Position numbers and translations under genes: made by a program | Shown here: one piece after another, positions 60,181 through 64,000 of the stretch | Numbering within the stretch: the first letter of the stretch is position 1 | Layout of the letters: each line of letters opens with the position of its first letter | Source of the DNA: Gavia stellata | Taxonomy: Eukaryota; Chordata; Aves; Gaviiformes; Gaviidae | Length of the DNA: 64,000 nucleotides | NCBI RefSeq assembly: GCF_030936135.1 | Contig: NC_082598.1 | Location: 30,932,687-30,996,686, forward strand | Reading direction: 5' to 3' | The notes under the pieces: generated by a model | The model's input: the letters and a program-made list of their open reading frames with translations, nothing else | What the model was told of the DNA's origin: nothing | Database searches by the model: none

Positions 60181-63100
60181 GTAACATGGGATTTTCACCT
60201 TCTGGTAGAGCACCTGATTTTCCCCTTTATCTCCCAGGAGCTGATGGGAAGTGCTGTGAAGCCTCACCTTGTGTCCTGACCTTGTCATGGGGAGGCTGGA
60301 GATGGTAGTCTCCTCTGGAGGCTTTTGGAGTCTTCTCCTAGTCAGAGCCAGATGTGCTTGCACACCAGGGGATTGCTCTGTGGCGCCTGCGATCGCTGCA
60401 GGTGGTCCAGAGGAAAGTGGTGGGCTTAGAAAGCTTGTTCTGGGCAAGTTGTGTGGGGGCACAAGTTGATCTCCTGACATTTGGCTTGTGACTGTGCTGA
60501 GCAGGTTTGGCCATGATTGCTTTTATTTTCTGTTCCTGGTAATTTCCAGGTGTTTTTTACACCATTCTAAGAAATGTGGGCTGTGCTGTTAAACTTTGAG
60601 GAAAAGCCAGTGCCCTGAGGTTTGGACAGGTTTGTGCAGGCACGGTGGAGATTTGGGTGCCTGACTCACATGTCTGCTGCCCACAAGTGACAGCAGGAGG
60701 AGCTGATTGATGGCATTGAAGAAGAGGGATTCAGTGGAGAGGCAGAGCTTGGGGCAGCAGACAGCCCTTGTTTGTCTCCATCTTTGTGAGTGAGGATGGT
60801 CACAACAGCAACCATGTGCCCAGATCAGGATGAGGATTGTGTTGTGACTGAGCTGCCAGATGCATCACTTAGCTCTGCAAACCTGTTGATGACGCCCTAC
60901 CTTTGACTTTCACATGCCCTTGTGCCCTCGGGTTGGGCAGTTAAGTGGGTTTGGGGAGGAGGAGAAGGCCAATGCCTGTCTGTGCAGTACGTTACAGGCT
61001 GGTTTTGTTTGGGCATTTTGGAGCCTACGGTTACCCTGTGTGTCATTAATCCGCTGTATAAATACCCGGGAGAGAAGCGGAGGGAGCGGTTCAGCAAGCC
61101 AGCCCCTGGTTTCCTCAGGGGCAAGTAAATGAGTTTATTCTGCAGGTATCTCTGGGGCGTTTTGAATGAAGTAACCCCTTGCTACGGCTGAGCACGTGGC
61201 CCTGCTAAGGCGTGCGCGTGGTGCGGAGGCTGCAGTGAGGTCTGGGGAGGGAGCGTCCCCTCTCCGTGCACAGGCGTAGGTTGTGCACCGGGAGTTTCTG
61301 CTGGCTGCAAGCGCGTTTCTGTTCACGCGGCCGAGGTGTCGCGTTGGTGTTTTGTTGTTGAAAGGAGAGCGTCGGGTAGGGTCTGCGTTGGTTGGCTTTG
61401 TGCTTTCAGAGGCATCTGGCCGCCCGCGATGCCGTGCCGGCGGTGCTGCCGAGGCTGCTGCCGGAGGAGGGGGTGCACGGCTCGGGCCAGCAGGCTGGTG
61501 TGCTTCCCCCCGCTGCCCGTTTTGTGCCAGGCGTTAGGAGCTGAGGCTGGGCCACCACCAGCATCGCCCCTTGTGCTGGTGAAGGAGGGCTGCCCTGCGG
61601 TGTGCTGAGGGGACACGCTGGTGTTTGCTCCGTGGTTGGGGCTGCGTGACCTGCCCAGTGCCGTGCTCCTCGGTGGTGGGGCAGAGGGTGGGCAGCGGGG
61701 GCTGTCTCAAGTCTGCAGTTTGCTGTGGCAAATTGAAAAAGCCTTTTTCGTGGTGATTTGGAAACTCTGCTAGTGAATTTTAATGAATACTATATTTTAA
61801 TTAACAAGAAGAGAACAAAAGTTTAATCAGTAGAGGCATCTCTGGCATTCTCCTTTGATGACAAAATCAAGTCCATTCTTGCTGTTTCTGGTATTTGTTC
61901 TGTAACAAGATTTTTTCTTCAGCTGTTTTTTCAGTGATGGCCGAAGAAAGAAAGCAGTGGGTTGACATAACTGACATTTCTCTGATCTAGGAGAATGCAA
62001 GTTGTAGTATTGGACTATTTCATTTTTTTACGGGATAAAAGTCTGTACTTGCTTGATATAGCAATGACTTCAGAGGGAAGGGTGCTGACCTGGCATCCAT
62101 CGCCAGCGGCCCACTGATGGTTGGCAGCTGTAGGTGGCCGGCGGGACCTGGGCGCTCTGCCCGCGTCTCCGTCTGTGGGGAAGCGTGCAGTAAGTGGAAG
62201 CATCTGCTGGAGGCCATCGGCAGCAAAGCAGCATTGTTGTCATCCTCAGCGTTGTAATTACTGTGCTGTGGTGTTCGATCCTTGTCAAGTTCACCAGGTA
62301 AAACTCCTACCTTCTCCTTGGCTGAAGACTTAAGTGTGTTGGAGACCCTTTGGTGGACATTGTTTTTGTAATCATAACCGGGGCGCTCAGACCCCCAGGC
62401 TTGAGCTTCTGGTGCAGAAAGACAGAAGAGGCACCCATGCAACAGGGAGCTGTGCAGGCGTACTCAGACACACCACCAGCTCTACTTCCATAGCACAGGG
62501 AGTGTTTATTTCCAGCCCTTCTCAAAACAATGCGGGGCTTTATGGCCCTACGGCTTTTTTTTGGTTGTCTGTAGATGTTGCTGGCGGGTGAGAACACAGC
62601 ACGCCTTCTGCACCGGCTTCCTCCTGTCTCTTGGGTACTGCTGAATGCCGGGGGGGGATTTTTATGTGAGCCTTTATATCTGAAGAGAGCAAACATGTTT
62701 CTTTGTTCTCTTCCATACCCTCTTACAGCAACATGAGGAAAACATTATTGTTAAAGTATGAATGGCTAAAAAGCGTGGCGTTTTCCTAAGTTTCATATAA
62801 TTTACCTAAGACAACTACAAAGCCTGTGTCAGAGGCAGGAAGAGAGTCTGGAAGGCCTTATCTGATATATGTCGCATTCACAGTTTGAAAGTGAGTCTTC
62901 CTGCATAAAAGCCCTAGCGGGAAGTTCACTGGAGTCTCATAAATGAGGAAAATTTGAAGAAAGGATGAAGAAAACAGAAAAACAAACTGTGGAGGGAACA
63001 AAGGAAGAGCTAAAGAGCTTTGCGGAGATACGAGGCACATAATCCTCAAATATACTTGACTGTTGACAAAAGACACCCCGAAGCAGAACAGGGTTACAGC

Positions 63101-63695
63101 TAGCCCATGACTGCTTGTAACCACCTATCTCTTGTGTGACGAATTTGTCCATGATCTTGGCTCCAGCCACCTCTGTGAACCCTCACCGTGAGCAGAGGTT
63201 GTGGTGCTTTCAGGGGCAGGTGTGCTGAAGTCCTTGAGCGGTACCTATCCTTCCTAGGCTGTCCATCAGGGGCTTTTCAAGGACCTGTTGGACAGTACTT
63301 CATGTCAGCGGTAGTAATTTGTAATTAAAAGTTGCAGTTGATGCTCTGTTGCTGTTCTTCAGTGGCTGATCCTCACCGTGTTTTTGATTCCAGAGTGCAA
63401 CTTTTTAATCGCTGTCATGGAATGAATCGTCTCATTAACGGTTCAACATCGTTCAAGTTTCTTCATGCAAGTTGCTACGCTCTAACAAGTATTATCTAAC
63501 TTTAAGTGTAATTTGAAGGGAGATTGAAACAGAAATGTGCTTGTTGTTAGGAACAACTGTGTAATATGTTAAAGAAATTCGAATACCTCTCAGAGGCCTG
63601 AAACTTTATTGGAAAGTTAATGACTGTTGATTTTTATCCCCCTTTGGAAGCTCTGAAGCTAGTGAAAAGTAATGCACTTTTAAATTATCTTCCAG
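60181..63695 (+). other. KIT: KIT intron 3 (3,515 bp)
   Basis: The intron starts GTAACA and ends TTCCAG. It contains the second copy of the long repeat (R2). A GC-richer patch at about 62,080-62,640 has open frames on both strands but no recognisable protein. The remainder shows nothing specific. Confidence 0.92.
60873..61709 (+). repeat. Long direct repeat R2 (LTR-like, CpG-rich)
   Basis: Second copy of R1, 7,921 bp downstream in the same orientation. Its TATAAATA is at 61057-61064. It differs by small changes (for example CACATGCCC for CACGCGCCC, and an extra stretch GCGTGCGCGTG near 61209), so it is a true second locus and not a simple assembly echo. Similarity stops sharply at both ends, at CTCTGCAAACC on the left and near TCTCA on the right. 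Confidence 0.85.
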
Positions 63696-63832
63696 TTCAC
63701 AAAACTCTTCCCGTCATCACCTTATCCAAAAGCTACGAGCTTCTCAAAGAAGGGGAAGAGTTTGAAGTTACATGCATAATCACGGATGTGGATAGCAGCG
63801 TACAGGCTAGTTGGATTTCTCACAAAAGTGGG
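63696..63832 (+). CDS. KIT: KIT exon 4 (start of Ig-like domain 3)
   Basis: This exon runs from the acceptor TTCCAG (ending 63695) to the donor GTGAGT at 63833. Its 137 bp equals the human KIT exon 4 length as I recall it. Two bases complete codon 196 (Val), and 45 whole codons (residues 197-241) follow, ending in phase 0. It encodes the first part of the third Ig-like domain, also in contact with stem cell factor. The motif LLKEGEEFEVTC carries the first domain cysteine (residue 222), and ASWISHK carries the core tryptophan (residue 235). The four exons sum to 723 nt with no frame break. The partner cysteine and the remaining exons lie beyond the window. Confidence 0.96.
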
Positions 63833-64000
63833 GTGAGTTCTTTTCAATGTATCATATATGCACAGTACACAAACTCTCTGTAGATGTTCACATGCTTGTC
63901 TTGGATACTTGATGCTGAATCGGTTTGGATTTGCTGCATTTCCAAAGGTTCCGCATCCCACAGGCTGGTGAGGGGCCAGCAACAACTGTCCCGTGCCCAT
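63833..64000 (+). other. KIT: KIT intron 4, 5' part
   Basis: The intron begins with a strong donor, GTGAGT, and runs off the window. Nothing recognisable in the 168 bp present. Confidence 0.9.

Overview
This window is nuclear DNA from a bird. It carries the 5' part of KIT, the stem-cell-factor receptor tyrosine kinase, on the + strand. The bird call rests on three things: the coding exons read like chicken KIT as I remember it; there are several CR1 LINE copies, including one with the typical avian 3' octamer repeat; and there is a solo endogenous-retrovirus LTR of a kind common in neoavian genomes. I cannot name the species. No bacterial-type gene, CRISPR array or clear RNA gene was seen.

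Layout. Positions 1 to about 36,600 are intergenic, presumably the PDGFRA-KIT interval, since PDGFRA normally lies upstream of KIT (inference; no PDGFRA sequence is visible). I found no convincing gene there, only a solo LTR (about 4253-4823), a 5'-truncated CR1 with an open reverse-transcriptase frame (24543-25472), older CR1 pieces, MIR-like fossils and microsatellites. A strong CpG island (about 36,600-37,900) holds the KIT promoter, a TATA-like box, a long G-run, and exon 1 with the start codon at 37172.

KIT exons. Exon 1 coding 37172-37238 (67 bp, signal peptide); exon 2 55990-56229 (240 bp, Ig domain 1); exon 3 59902-60180 (279 bp, Ig domain 2); exon 4 63696-63832 (137 bp, start of Ig domain 3). 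Complete introns use GT-AG and the phases agree. Together the exons give 723 nt, exactly 241 codons. The rest of the ectodomain, the membrane segment and the kinase lie beyond the right edge.

Introns. Intron 1 is 18.75 kb and holds the most interesting non-coding structure: a GATA-motif pair at about +5 kb, a run of nuclear-receptor half-sites including a DR5 at 49514-49530, an older duplicated block (D1/D2) whose 341-bp core is almost identical while its flanks have diverged, and a young CpG-rich repeat of about 0.83 kb (R1). A second copy of that repeat (R2) lies in intron 3. R1 and R2 are direct repeats flanking exons 2 and 3. Because of the exon phases, recombination between them would remove exactly 173 codons in frame. 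I found no wholly new gene system; the repeat architecture inside KIT is the best candidate for something undescribed.
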